Shown: one piece after another, positions 1 to 9,411 of the stretch | Layout of the letters: each line of letters opens with the position of its first letter | Numbering within the stretch: the stretch's first letter is position 1 | Assembly: GCF_003460605.1 (NCBI RefSeq) | Contig: NZ_QTVN01000003.1 | Span: forward strand, 186,328 to 250,327 | Length of the DNA stretch: 64,000 nt | Direction of reading: 5' to 3' | Source of the DNA: Ruminococcus sp. AF31-8BH | GTDB taxonomy: Bacteria > Bacillota > Clostridia > Lachnospirales > Lachnospiraceae | The notes under the pieces: generated by a model | What the model was told of the DNA's origin: nothing | Databases searched by the model: none | The model's input: only the letters and a program-made list of their open reading frames with translations | Program-made: the position numbers and the translations under genes

Positions 1-1457
1 AAATTCTTAGAAGCATCAGATCCTGGCTCTCCGCCAACATTGATTGTGTTTGCGTTAAGACCAATGTATCCATATCCAAGGTTGTCTGTTGCGTTAACGA
101 TGATCTTATCACCGCTGAGCTCATCATTTCCGTTGATGCTCTTAATCTGGTCAAATGCAGATTTGCTTCCGGATGGATCGGAAAGGTCGATTGTACCCTG
201 CTCAACGCCGGCAATCTTATCTGCATCGGAAGTCTCACGCCACTGGAGGTACTTAGTCTTAGGAGCACCCTTGTAGTAGTTCTCGTTTGCTTCCATGTAT
301 ACAGTCTTGTTCTCATATTTCACAAATTTGTACGGACCTGCGCCAAGTGGCTGGTTGGATTTATCACGTACAGCGGAGAGGTCTCCTCTTGTGAAACCGA
401 ACTGGTTGTTATCATAATCATAGAGAGAAGCATCTCCATAATAGTGCATTGGCTCAACGATTACGCCAAGCTGATAGATTGTAGTTGCCTCGAAACCATC
501 TGTGGTAACCTCAACCTCATAATCACCAAGCTTCTTAATACCTTCGATATTAGCAACTTCCTCACCCTCACCTGCAGCAGTTTTCTGCTCTACCAGGTAC
601 TCGGAAGCGATTGTTGCTGCATCTTCATCGAAGAATGCTTCATCGCCATATGCAGCTGCAAGTGCAAGATAATCCTTGCCATACTGATCTGCGATTTCAT
701 TAATGATAGTATCCTGATCCTTGCCATCTACAGAATAGTTCTCATCTTTTGCGTAAAGCATTGCGAAGAACTCATCTCCGTTTGCAACGCCGTAATCATC
801 TGCATAATCTTCCCATGCAGTCTGAGCCCACTCATACTCAGATGTAAGAAGCGGAACCATCAGCTCATCTTTCACTCTTGCAGCAACTTCATCTGGCATA
901 TCTGCAAGTGTATTCGCAACATCTTCATCTGTGATGGAATCTGCTGCTGTGGAATTCAGACGGTAATTTTTCATACCTTTGATATTGGTGGAATAGAATG
1001 TTGCATTTCCATCATAATCTGTATCAGAAAGTACATAATATGTGAAAATCAGGTCATCTGCGGTAAGAGGCTCACCGTCAGAAAATGTTACATCCTCACG
1101 AAGTTTGAAATTGTATACAGTCTCATCCTCGCCCTCTGTAACAGTTACATCGGAAAGTCCTGTGTAAGTATAATCCGTTCCGTTATACTCACGTGTCTCG
1201 CCTTCGATACCATTATAAATAATGGCACCTGTACGGTCACTTCCGAACAGATATTCGCCTACGTTCTCTGCAATCTGCGTATCCGGAACTGTCTCGTGGA
1301 ATAATCCGCTGAATTTCTCGGAGAAGTTAGTCTGTCCAATAACAAGTGGTGTATCGGAAGAACCTCCCTCAGCCTCTTCAGCAAAAACAGGAACGCTCAC
1401 TGTTGATGCTGCCATGACACCTGTTAATAACAGGGCCATTAACTTCTTCTTGCTCAT
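1..1457 (-). CDS. Peptide-type ABC transporter substrate-binding protein (SBP family 5), C-terminus cut by the window
   Basis: Open frame running from an ATG at 1457 off the left edge, about 485 codons present. The N-terminus is a lysine-rich, hydrophobic signal peptide ending VFA before acidic residues, so it looks like a type I cleavage site; there is no lipobox cysteine. The middle has the family 5 pattern KLREDVTFSDGEPLTADD, followed by a PLGAGPYKF block, typical of oligopeptide/dipeptide-binding proteins that deliver peptides to Opp/Dpp permeases. The family region is interrupted by an acidic helical stretch (about residues 160-260) that is longer than usual. A strong AAAGGAGG site precedes the ATG. 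The permeases should lie to the left, outside the window. The family call is firm; the ligand is unknown. Confidence 0.85.
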   Translation of the reverse strand, partial: MSKKKLMALLLTGVMAASTVSVPVFAEEAEGGSSDTPLVIGQTNFSEKFSGLFHETVPDTQIAENVGEYLFGSDRTGAIIYNGIEGETREYNGTDYTYTGLSDVTVTEGEDETVYNFKLREDVTFSDGEPLTADDLIFTYYVLSDTDYDGNATFYSTNIKGMKNYRLNSTAADSITDEDVANTLADMPDEVAARVKDELMVPLLTSEYEWAQTAWEDYADDYGVANGDEFFAMLYAKDENYSVDGKDQDTIINEIADQYGKDYLALAAAYGDEAFFDEDAATIASEYLVEQKTAAGEGEEVANIEGIKKLGDYEVEVTTDGFEATTIYQLGVIVEPMHYYGDASLYDYDNNQFGFTRGDLSAVRDKSNQPLGAGPYKFVKYENKTVYMEANENYYKGAPKTKYLQWRETSDADKIAGVEQGTIDLSDPSGSKSAFDQIKSINGNDELSGDKIIVNATDNLGYGYIGLNANTINVGGEPGSDASKN

Positions 1458-1546
1458 ATCTTATCCTCCTTTGATAAATTTTATTGTAACTATCCATTAA
1501 GGACAGCCACTGCTACAACCCCTCTGGTGTTGTTCTGCGCTCTTCT

Positions 1547-1574
1547 ATTTTATCATGTTTTACTGCTTACGCAA
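1547..1574 (-). promoter_or_regulatory. Putative sigma-70-type promoter of the peptide-binding protein gene
   Basis: Read on the minus strand, TTGCGT (1574-1569) and TAAAAT (1552-1547) are 16 bp apart, about 90 bp upstream of the ATG at 1457. This is sequence pattern only. Confidence 0.45.
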
Positions 1575-1623
1575 TAGTTAATGACTGGAATTTTGTCCAT
1601 TTTTGTCAAAAACCGAAAAATTC

Positions 1624-2196
1624 TTATTCAAAAATTGTGAATTTTACTTTAGTTCGACAACTTTGTACAGCAGCAACACTTCCCAGTGTTAAAGTTATAG
1701 CACTAACCACCTCGAATAATAGCTCCCTGGTTAACACAAGATCTGTGGGCTTCAAAAGTATCAGAATCAAGTCTGCCACACATGTAAAAAATGCAAATCC
1801 GACAATTGCGATGCTGCATCTTACCGGACGGCGTATTCCTTTTTCGTATTGTGCACGGGTCATATGGCCCACATGTTCCTCCGGAATCACCACCTGGGAT
1901 GTCTGCCCTTTCCCCTCCTGATTTCTGCAAAAGAGGAGAAGGGACACCCCTCCCATGATTCCATAGGAAATGGGAAAAATCATCGTCACGAAAGGAATCA
2001 GCACCCAGAAAACACGGCTTCCTGCATTATTTATCATAAGTCCTGCCACATATACAATCATAGCCGCAATCATCAGACCTGTATAGCTCCATGCATATTG
2101 CTTCAGTTCCTTAGCCTCTGCTTTGGTGCTGTGCCATTTCCCGGTATATTCAAATTGTTTCCCGTTCTGACGGTAATCATTCCCATATTTCTTCAC
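1624..2196 (-). CDS. Small four-helix membrane protein, unknown function
   Basis: 190 residues from a GTG start that has a GAGG ribosome site seven bases upstream. The first 35 residues are polar and charged. Hydrophobic segments follow at about residues 37-57, 62-90, 125-147 and 155-178, so four membrane helices are likely. A charged loop around residues 93-122 lies between helices 2 and 3. I recognise no family and no catalytic motif. It sits between the peptide-binding protein gene and the M3 peptidase gene on the same strand, with gaps of about 165 and 75 bp, so co-transcription with the peptidase is possible but not shown. A membrane location is the only supportable statement. Confidence 0.65.
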   Translation of the reverse strand: MKKYGNDYRQNGKQFEYTGKWHSTKAEAKELKQYAWSYTGLMIAAMIVYVAGLMINNAGSRVFWVLIPFVTMIFPISYGIMGGVSLLLFCRNQEGKGQTSQVVIPEEHVGHMTRAQYEKGIRRPVRCSIAIVGFAFFTCVADLILILLKPTDLVLTRELLFEVVSAITLTLGSVAAVQSCRTKVKFTIFE

Positions 2197-2271
2197 AAAT
2201 ACGCCTCACATTTCTTCTGGTTTCTCAGAAAATCTCAATCTGGTGCAGCGAAAATTAAGTATCTGCTATAT

Positions 2272-3951
2272 TCACTGTACCAGCTTCTTATCAAGCCCCG
2301 CTACAATTTTCTGGATACAACCCTCTTCAAAAGGAACAGTAAGTCCGACCTGCTTCAGCATGGACGGATAAAAATCACTTGCAGAAAGCTCACAAAGCTT
2401 CATATATGCAGCCCATGTATCAGCCTGGTCTTTCTCCATACGAATCTTAAACTGGAATGCACAAAGCTGTGCAAGCACATAATCAATATAATAGAACGGA
2501 AGCTCATAAATATGATGCTGTCTCTGCCAGTATCTTCCATCTTCCAGGAATTTGCAGCCGGTAACATCCAGGAACGGACGATACTCCTTCTCAAGCTGCT
2601 TCCATGCATCTCTGCGTTCCTTCGGTGTCATCTCCGGATTGCCATATACAATATGCTGGAATTCATCTACCATAGTTCCATAAGGAATAAAGTCAATTGC
2701 ATCCTCCAGATGCATCTTACGATAATCTTCTCCTCTTTCTCCGAAGAAAAGCTCTATCCATGGCTCTGCGAAAAATTCCATAGACATGGAATGAATTTCT
2801 GCTGTCTCCATAGTCAGATAACGGTAATGATCTTTAATAGGATCCTTGCCAGCCACATAACTCTGGAAGGCATGTCCGCACTCATGTGTAATTACATCCA
2901 CATCACCACTTGTACCATTAAAGTTTGCAAAAATGAACGGTACGCCGTAATCCGGAAGTTCAGTCATGTAGCCGCCTGTAGCCTTATTCTTACGTCCAAA
3001 TACATCAAAAAGTTCGTTCTCCATCATCATATTGAAGAAATCTTTTGTCTCAGCAGACATCTCTGTATACATTTTACGTCCGCTTTCAAGAATCTCTTCC
3101 GGTGTACCGATTGGAGCCGGATCTCCCTGTGGGAAATACACACCAATATCATAGTAATGAAGCTGCTCCACGCCAAGACGAGCCTGACGATTCTTATGCA
3201 TCTTCGAAGCAAGCGGTACAAATACTTTCTTAATCTGGTCACGAAGCATCTGAATGTCTTCTTTGGTATAGGAATTACGATTCATGCGGCAGTATCCCAT
3301 ATCAATAAAATTCTCAAAGCCAAGCATCTGTGCCTGTTTGGTTCGGTTCTTTACCAGCTGATCATAAATTTCATCAAGTTCTTCCTGATTATCTTCAAAG
3401 AAGCCGGCATAAGCAGCCCATGCTTTCTTACGGGTATCACGATCTGATGAGCGCATGTATTTACTCATAAGGGAAAGATTCAATTCCTCTCCCTCCCACA
3501 TAATCTTAGCGGAAGCGATCAGCTTTCTGTAACGGGTAGACAATGTATTCTCTTCCTGCATAAGGGGAATCAGACTATCATTAAAGCATTTCATCTCCAG
3601 TTCCATGGATTTAAATGCAACCGGTCCGATCTTCTCTTCCATATACGCACGATATGGAGTAGCAAAAAGCACCTTCTGATATTCATTTCCCAAAGCTGTC
3701 AGCTCTGGAAGCATCTCATCATAATAAGCATTCTCTTCCTCATAAAACGCATCTGCCACATTCCCATCTCTGCGGATATGTGCAATTGTGTAGAGAGTGT
3801 TAACATGATCTAACAGCTTGTAAAATTCCTGATGGATTTCAAACTGCTCTTCCCCGCTTTTCGCCTGGGAAGCTCTCTGGATGATTTCTTTTCCCTGAGC
3901 GATTACAGCTGGAAAATCAACGCGGCTGTAAGGCATTTCTGAAAATTTCAT
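2272..3951 (-). CDS. M3 family oligoendopeptidase (PepF-like)
   Basis: 559 residues, the usual length for Firmicutes M3 oligoendopeptidases. The zinc motif HECGH lies at residues 356-360, with the expected downstream ETAEIHSMSMEFF block that supplies the third zinc ligand. The enzyme is probably cytoplasmic, since no signal peptide is visible, and would trim short peptides of the kind imported by Opp-type transporters. A peptide-binding protein gene of that type lies 0.8 kb away on the same strand. The ATG at 3951 follows a GGAGGAATAAG ribosome site. All the zinc-site elements are present, so it should be active. The exact peptide length and specificity cannot be read. Confidence 0.92.
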   Translation of the reverse strand: MKFSEMPYSRVDFPAVIAQGKEIIQRASQAKSGEEQFEIHQEFYKLLDHVNTLYTIAHIRRDGNVADAFYEEENAYYDEMLPELTALGNEYQKVLFATPYRAYMEEKIGPVAFKSMELEMKCFNDSLIPLMQEENTLSTRYRKLIASAKIMWEGEELNLSLMSKYMRSSDRDTRKKAWAAYAGFFEDNQEELDEIYDQLVKNRTKQAQMLGFENFIDMGYCRMNRNSYTKEDIQMLRDQIKKVFVPLASKMHKNRQARLGVEQLHYYDIGVYFPQGDPAPIGTPEEILESGRKMYTEMSAETKDFFNMMMENELFDVFGRKNKATGGYMTELPDYGVPFIFANFNGTSGDVDVITHECGHAFQSYVAGKDPIKDHYRYLTMETAEIHSMSMEFFAEPWIELFFGERGEDYRKMHLEDAIDFIPYGTMVDEFQHIVYGNPEMTPKERRDAWKQLEKEYRPFLDVTGCKFLEDGRYWQRQHHIYELPFYYIDYVLAQLCAFQFKIRMEKDQADTWAAYMKLCELSASDFYPSMLKQVGLTVPFEEGCIQKIVAGLDKKLVQ

Positions 3952-3987
3952 CTTATTCCTCCTTTTTCACACGATAAAGTGATTATT

Positions 3988-4006
3988 GGACAAATCTACT
4001 TTGTCC
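3988..4006. promoter_or_regulatory. Perfect 7-bp dyad upstream of the M3 peptidase gene
   Basis: GGACAAA and TTTGTCC are separated by five bases, 37 bp upstream of the peptidase ATG. No T-tract follows, so an operator is more likely than a terminator. The binding protein is unknown. Confidence 0.35.
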
Positions 4007-4148
4007 ATACAATAAATGGGCGGGCAAACTCTCTGAATCACATCTCCAGATTGCTGTCCGTCCATTGTCGCGTATCAATTACTATATCATATATATCACA
4101 AAATTAAAAGACTAAAAATTATTAAAAAAGGTTAAAAATATACAACTG

Positions 4149-5447
4149 CTACTCGCCAATTCCCGCTTCGCCCTCTTCTACCATTTCCATATCATCAATA
4201 TTTTCGGCATCATCAGACTTTTCATCTCCATAGGTATCTGCTGTATATGGAACCTCTGTTACCTTTGCCTGCTCCATAAGAAGTCCGGTAGCCTTACTTT
4301 CATAAATGGCATTTACAATGGTCTCTCTTGTATATAAAGCTTCAAAATCTGCTGCAGTTTCACCATAATATGCAGCATATTCTTTTACATAATCTACATA
4401 TTCCTCTTCTGAAACCTCTACATTATTTGCCTGTACATATGCAGCAATAAACAGCCTGCGGTTTACAAGATTTTTGGCTTCTTCTTCAATATCGGACTCG
4501 GAAACGCCGAACATTTCCAGAACGTCGCTTACTTCCTCCCCATCTTCCATGAACATGGTGTAGCCGGAAAGCACTTCCTCCTTGCAGGATTCAAACAGGG
4601 CATCCGGATACTCGCCTGTAAACTCTGTTTTTGCCACGCAGGCCGTGATCAGCTCCTCTTCCGCATCATAGGTGCTCTGCTCGTCATAGCTCTGCTGCAG
4701 GTTTTCCTTTACGGCTGCTTCGTAGTCTGCCTTGGTGTCGTAGTCTGTGTTGTTCTTTACGTAATCGTCGTTGTACTCTGGCGTGTTGGATTTGGTGACA
4801 TCCGTTACTTCTACTTTGAAGTCCACGGTTTTGCCCTGCCAGTCCTCCTGCCAGGTATCATCCCCGTATGTGACGGAAAAATCAAGCTGATCCCCAGCAG
4901 AAACGCCTGTCAGCTTCTCATCAAACTCAGCGCCGTATTCTTCCTGTCCGAGAATGATAAAGGTTTCTTCCTCATCCCCGGCCTCGCCGTCAACTGTAGC
5001 AGTTAAATTCATATATACAATATTGCCATCCTCAGAAGGTGCATTTGTAGACTCTTCCTCGCTGTAGCTCTCCAGTTCTTCCTGAATTTCCTCCTGCACC
5101 ATGTCATCTGTGATCTCATAGGTGTACTTGGTCACTTCCACATCGCTGTAATCACCAATGGTAACGTAATCGGAAGCATTTTTCACAAGATAATCAGATG
5201 GAGTGATGGGATCCAGTGCTGTCTCTTCTGTATCATCCACGGCATCGATTTCCTCATTGCTCTCCAGATCCTGGGAAAATTCCGGGTCCAGCTCAGACAG
5301 CTCATCGTCATCCATAGATGCTGCTGCAGAATCGTCCTGGGCATCCTGTGTGTTCTGTGTATCTGTATTGTCTGTGGAAGCTTTCCCCCCGCATCCTGCC
5401 AGTACTACCATTGCTGCCAGGGCAGCAAGAACATATCTTTTCTTCAT
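4149..5447 (-). CDS. Extracellular trigger-factor-like peptidyl-prolyl isomerase lipoprotein
   Basis: 432 residues. The N-terminus is a lipoprotein signal with lipobox LAGC (Cys at about residue 19), so the mature protein should be anchored outside the membrane. A Ser/Asp/Glu-rich linker runs to about residue 80. An FKBP-type prolyl isomerase domain follows (about 130-215), with the DEKLTGVSAGD and DFKVEVTDV blocks, and then a long acidic helical segment like the trigger factor C-terminal chaperone arm. The ribosome-binding N-terminal domain of true trigger factor is absent. The likely role is folding of secreted proteins at the membrane surface. It is strongly acidic throughout. The ATG follows GAAAGGAATATAAATT. 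Confidence 0.82.
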   Translation of the reverse strand: MKKRYVLAALAAMVVLAGCGGKASTDNTDTQNTQDAQDDSAAASMDDDELSELDPEFSQDLESNEEIDAVDDTEETALDPITPSDYLVKNASDYVTIGDYSDVEVTKYTYEITDDMVQEEIQEELESYSEEESTNAPSEDGNIVYMNLTATVDGEAGDEEETFIILGQEEYGAEFDEKLTGVSAGDQLDFSVTYGDDTWQEDWQGKTVDFKVEVTDVTKSNTPEYNDDYVKNNTDYDTKADYEAAVKENLQQSYDEQSTYDAEEELITACVAKTEFTGEYPDALFESCKEEVLSGYTMFMEDGEEVSDVLEMFGVSESDIEEEAKNLVNRRLFIAAYVQANNVEVSEEEYVDYVKEYAAYYGETAADFEALYTRETIVNAIYESKATGLLMEQAKVTEVPYTADTYGDEKSDDAENIDDMEMVEEGEAGIGE

Positions 5448-5493
5448 AATTTATATTCCTTTCTGATCTCATTTGCCTGTGTCAGTTAAAGAT

Positions 5494-5522
5494 AATATAA
5501 CATTTTTGCAATATTTTGTAAA
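5494..5522 (-). promoter_or_regulatory. Putative promoter of the trigger-factor-like lipoprotein gene
   Basis: Minus strand TTTACA (5522-5517), a 17-bp spacer, then TATATT (5499-5494) with an extended TGT immediately before the -10. It lies about 47 bp upstream of the ATG at 5447. Confidence 0.6.
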
Positions 5523-5669
5523 CATTTTTGAACGAGGACACCTTTTTTTCACAAACTGTTAACTCCTGACTTTCGCCTTCCTGCCACACATAATTCCATG
5601 GGTTTGTACATAAAAGAATCCCCCATGCAGATGCCAGAAACATCTGCACAGAGGATTTCCAAAAATCTC

Positions 5670-6662
5670 TTATCTTTCCTCTCGGAAGTAGGAAAGTCCC
5701 AGACTTTCCGGAGGCTGATTTTCTTTTTTCTTGCGGAAGCTTACCACGATCAGAACCACGATAGTAACCACATACGGAACCATCTGGATCAGATCGGTAA
5801 TATAGCTTGCCACCTTAATTCCAAGAATACTCGGAAGGAACTGATACAGCCAGTAGAGCATTCCAAACAGGTAAGCACCCCAGATTGCATTCAGCGGCTT
5901 CCAGGTAGTGAAAATTACAAGCGCAACAGCCAGCCAGCCAAGAGCTTCAATCTGTCCTGTAGTTGCCCAGATTCCCTGGTTGTAATCCAGTACATAATAC
6001 AGGCCGCCAATACCGGAAAGACCTGCACCAATACAGGTTGCCAGATATTTATACTTTGTAACATTAATACCTGCTGCATCTGCTGTTCCCGGATTTTCTC
6101 CTACTGCACGAAGATTCAGACCTACTCTTGTTTTGTTCAGTATATAGTGAAGTACAATGGCAATAATAATTGCCGCATACACCAGAAAGCCATAAGGAAA
6201 TACCGTTTTACTGATAATTCCAAGCTTCGTTGACAGGAACGGAATCTTCTTTGAAAAAGATGCATAGGCAAGAGGTGCCGCTGTATAGCTTGCACCATTT
6301 AAAATAAATACACCGAAAAAGTTGGCAACACCCATACCAAAGGTTGTAAGAGCAAGACCGGTAACGTTCTGGTTTGCACGTAAGGTAATGGTCAGGAAGC
6401 TGAAGATCAGCCCACCGAGCATAGATGCCGCAATTGCTGCTGTAAGTGCCAGAAGCACACATATCCATCCTTTTGGATCTGCAGCATTTTTCTCATAGAA
6501 ATAAGAGCTGGCAAAGCCGGCAAAACCGCCAAGGTACATAATTCCCGGAACACCAAGATTCAGGTTTCCGGATTTCTCAGTAGTAATTTCTCCCATGGAG
6601 CCAAACATAATGATGGTTCCAAATGGAATTGCCCTGATGATCCATGCAATCAGATTACTCAT
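5670..6662 (-). CDS. Nucleoside-type ABC transporter permease 2 (NupQ/YufQ-like)
   Basis: 330 residues, almost entirely hydrophobic with eight to nine membrane segments. It has the EKSGNLNLGVPG block near residue 29 and the AVGENPGTADAAGINV block near 200, both characteristic of the BPD_transp_2 permeases that partner BMP-family binding proteins. It would form the channel with the permease encoded immediately upstream. That gene's TAA is directly followed by this ATG, so the two are translationally coupled. The last gene of a four-gene operon. By analogy with Bacillus NupNOPQ the substrate is a nucleoside, but this is an inference from family. Confidence 0.88.
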   Translation of the reverse strand: MSNLIAWIIRAIPFGTIIMFGSMGEITTEKSGNLNLGVPGIMYLGGFAGFASSYFYEKNAADPKGWICVLLALTAAIAASMLGGLIFSFLTITLRANQNVTGLALTTFGMGVANFFGVFILNGASYTAAPLAYASFSKKIPFLSTKLGIISKTVFPYGFLVYAAIIIAIVLHYILNKTRVGLNLRAVGENPGTADAAGINVTKYKYLATCIGAGLSGIGGLYYVLDYNQGIWATTGQIEALGWLAVALVIFTTWKPLNAIWGAYLFGMLYWLYQFLPSILGIKVASYITDLIQMVPYVVTIVVLIVVSFRKKKENQPPESLGLSYFREER

Positions 6663-7760
6663 TTAGTGCACCTCCTTTTTGGAACCCCGGAAGATCATCT
6701 TGTAATTAATAAAGAATTCACTTCCCAGAATAAAGAACAGGATAATTCCTTCAATAATACTTGCTGCATAATCATTCAGACTGTATGCAGAAGCAATTTC
6801 TGATGCGCCCTTGGAAAGGAAGATCAGCAAAAATGAAATCAATGCCATATAAAAAGTATTGAATTTTGCAAGCCATGCAACAATAATAGCAGTAAATCCG
6901 TTTCCACCTGCTGATGTGGTGGATATTGTCTGATCTCTTCCGGCTACGATCAGGAATCCTACCAGACCGCAGATTGCACCGGAAATGATCATAGTACGGA
7001 TGGTGACCCATTTTACGTTGATTCCGGCATATCTTGCAGTATTCTCAGATTCACCTACTACTGTGATCTCATAACCTTGTTTGGAATATTTCAGATAGAA
7101 AAACATGACAAACATCAGAATTACAACAATAAGAATATTAATGTTGTATCTCTGACCCATAAACTGCGGAAACCATCCGGCCTGTGTGGACATGTTCAGT
7201 TTTCCAAGACTGGAGGCCTTTCCTCTGAGAATGTTCGTCATACATGCAACAATACTTGTTGCAACGTAATTCATCATCAGGGTGAAAAGAGTCTCGTTGG
7301 TATTCCAATATGCTTTAAATACTGCCGGAATAAATCCCCAAAGACCGCCGGCAATTACACTTGTAAGAAACATTACCAGAAAAAGCACCGGTGTAGGAAG
7401 GCTTCCTCCGAATTTTACCATAATCATAGCTGTCGCAAGACCGCCTACAAGCACCTGACCTTCTGCACCAATATTCCAGAAGCGCATTTTAAACGCAGGA
7501 GCAAGGGCAATACCAATGCAAAGCAGGGTTACCAGATCTCGCATTGCCCAGGAAAAACGGATGCTTGTCATAAAGGTTCCGTTTAACATAACTCCGTATA
7601 CAGACAGCGGATTTAGCCCGGTTACACTATAAATGAAAATAGCATCTACGACCAGTGCCAGAATAATGGCAGCTGCCCGAACCCATACCTTATAGCCAAA
7701 GCTGCTTCTGTCACGCTTAATAATTCGGATCAAGGGCTCTTTTGTTTTTACTTCGCTCAT
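6663..7760 (-). CDS. Nucleoside-type ABC transporter permease 1 (NupP/YufP-like)
   Basis: 365 residues with a charged 25-residue cytoplasmic head and about nine membrane segments. It carries the FWNIGAEGQVLVGG block near residue 115 and VVGESENTARYAGINV near 235, which define the larger permease of BMP/nucleoside ABC systems. It sits between the ATPase gene, whose stop directly abuts this start, and the second permease. The start ATG at 7760 follows a GGAGGGAAAATAA-type site. Function with the neighbouring ATPase and binding protein is clear; substrate specificity is not. Confidence 0.88.
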   Translation of the reverse strand: MSEVKTKEPLIRIIKRDRSSFGYKVWVRAAAIILALVVDAIFIYSVTGLNPLSVYGVMLNGTFMTSIRFSWAMRDLVTLLCIGIALAPAFKMRFWNIGAEGQVLVGGLATAMIMVKFGGSLPTPVLFLVMFLTSVIAGGLWGFIPAVFKAYWNTNETLFTLMMNYVATSIVACMTNILRGKASSLGKLNMSTQAGWFPQFMGQRYNINILIVVILMFVMFFYLKYSKQGYEITVVGESENTARYAGINVKWVTIRTMIISGAICGLVGFLIVAGRDQTISTTSAGGNGFTAIIVAWLAKFNTFYMALISFLLIFLSKGASEIASAYSLNDYAASIIEGIILFFILGSEFFINYKMIFRGSKKEVH

Positions 7761-9293
7761 TTATTTTCCCTCCTTCCGAAGATTTGTCATAAGAAGTCCC
7801 ACTTCTTCCTTGGTAGTAGTTCTGGCATCCAGAATGCCGTTCTCCTTACCGCCGCAAAGCACAAGGATACGGTCGCACAAATCAATAAGAACGTCCAGGT
7901 CTTCACCAACGTATACAACTGCAACTCCTTCTTTTTTCTCTTCATCCAGAAGATTATAAATCGTATAAGAGGTATTGATATCAAGGCCTCTTACCGCATA
8001 TGCAGTCATCAGTACAGTAGGTGCCTCTGCAATCTCACGGCCTACCAGAACCTTCTGCACATTTCCGCCGGACAGACGGGATACAGGAGTATTCAGGCTT
8101 GGAGTTACAACCTCCAGTTCCTCTTTTACCTTTTCTGCCATTTTTCTTGGAGTACGCATATCTGTAATCGGGGATGAGCCTTTTCCATAGCTTTTAAGAA
8201 GCATATTTCCGGTCATACCCATAGAGCCTACCAGTCCCATGCCAAGACGATCCTCCGGAACAAATGCAAGGTGAACGCCTGCATCGCGGATCTTTTTTGG
8301 TGTTTTACCAACCAGCTGAATAGGCTGATCTTCTTTGCCGCGCTCATAGAACTCAATGCTGCTTCCCTGCGCTGTGATCTGAAGTCCTGCAATGGCTTCC
8401 AGAAGCTCCTTCTGGCCATTTCCGGAAATACCTGCGATTCCCAGGACTTCTCCTCCGTAAACATCAAAGCTTACGTCATCCAGTATCTTGATTTCCTCGC
8501 GATTATATACAGTCAGATGAGATATTTCCAGACGTTTCACAGGATTCACAGGTGCGGAACGGGCAATGTTCAGTTCTACCTTTTTGCCTACCATCATCTC
8601 TGTCAGAGAATTCTCTGTAGCTTCACTGGTGTTTACTGTACCTATATATTCGCCTTTTCTGAGAATTGCAACCTGATCAGAAATCTCTAATACTTCATGA
8701 AGCTTGTGTGTGATGATAATAACAGATTTGTTATCTGCCTTCATATTACGGATTACTTCAAAGAGACGTTCTGTTTCCTGAGGTGTAAGCACTGCAGTAG
8801 GCTCATCCAGAATCAGGATGTTCGCGCCTCGGTAAAGTACCTTTACAATCTCCAGAGTCTGTTTCTGAGACACACTCATCTCATAGACCTTCTGGTTCAG
8901 ATCCAGGTCAAAATGATATCTGTCACAAATAGCCTGTGCTTTTTTCCGAACCTCTTTCAGATCGAATTTCTGTTTTTTGTCAAGTCCAAGAGCAATATTT
9001 TCTGTGGCACTGAATACATCGATCAGCTTAAAATGCTGGTGGATCATACCGATTCCCAGATCATAAGCATCTTTTGGTGAGCGGATCTCTACTCTCTTCC
9101 CATCAACAAGGATTTCTCCTGAATCCGGAAAATAGATACCGGAGATCATATTCATAAGGGTAGTCTTACCGCTTCCGTTTTCTCCCAGGAGGGAGAGGAT
9201 CTCGCCTTTTTTTACATCAAGGCTTACATTTTTGTTGGCAACAACTTTTCCAAATGTTTTGGTAACATTTTTTAACTGAATTGCATATTCCAA
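7761..9293 (-). CDS. Nucleoside-type ABC transporter ATPase with two nucleotide-binding domains (NupO/YufO-like)
   Basis: 510 residues with two ABC domains. The first has Walker A GENGSGKT at 37-44, a divergent signature MSVSQKQ and Walker B ILILDEPTAVLT. The second (from about 255) has the degenerate Walker A GISGNGQK, signature LSGGNVQK and the altered Walker B MTAYAVRGLD, normal for the inactive second half of sugar/nucleoside importers. The start is a TTG at 9293: no in-frame ATG fits, and GGAGG lies nine bases upstream. The gene follows the binding-protein gene after a stem-loop at 9326-9357, so it is probably expressed at a lower level than that gene. Confidence 0.9.
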   Translation of the reverse strand: MEYAIQLKNVTKTFGKVVANKNVSLDVKKGEILSLLGENGSGKTTLMNMISGIYFPDSGEILVDGKRVEIRSPKDAYDLGIGMIHQHFKLIDVFSATENIALGLDKKQKFDLKEVRKKAQAICDRYHFDLDLNQKVYEMSVSQKQTLEIVKVLYRGANILILDEPTAVLTPQETERLFEVIRNMKADNKSVIIITHKLHEVLEISDQVAILRKGEYIGTVNTSEATENSLTEMMVGKKVELNIARSAPVNPVKRLEISHLTVYNREEIKILDDVSFDVYGGEVLGIAGISGNGQKELLEAIAGLQITAQGSSIEFYERGKEDQPIQLVGKTPKKIRDAGVHLAFVPEDRLGMGLVGSMGMTGNMLLKSYGKGSSPITDMRTPRKMAEKVKEELEVVTPSLNTPVSRLSGGNVQKVLVGREIAEAPTVLMTAYAVRGLDINTSYTIYNLLDEEKKEGVAVVYVGEDLDVLIDLCDRILVLCGGKENGILDARTTTKEEVGLLMTNLRKEGK

Positions 9294-9325
9294 AGTGTTG
9301 TGCCTCCCTTCCCTTTTTCATTAAG

Positions 9326-9357
9326 AAAAGGGGAGCCATTTTTACAGCTCCCCTTTT
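9326..9357 (-). terminator. Intercistronic stem-loop between binding-protein and ATPase genes
   Basis: Perfect 11-bp inverted repeat AAAAGGGGAGC/GCTCCCCTTTT with a 10-base loop and a TTTTCTT run on the minus strand. It lies inside the operon, so it probably ends most transcripts after the binding-protein gene or protects their 3' ends. Confidence 0.75.
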
Positions 9358-9411
9358 GGATTCATCTAATTCTTAGCTGTCAGAAACAGCATTTCACATA
9401 AGGTCTGTCAA

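Noticed and set aside
1849..3447. A 532-codon plus-strand open frame opposite the M3 peptidase gene
   Set aside because: It is antisense to a gene with clear zinc motifs, has no ribosome site, and its translation (many Cys, His and Leu runs) has no family pattern.
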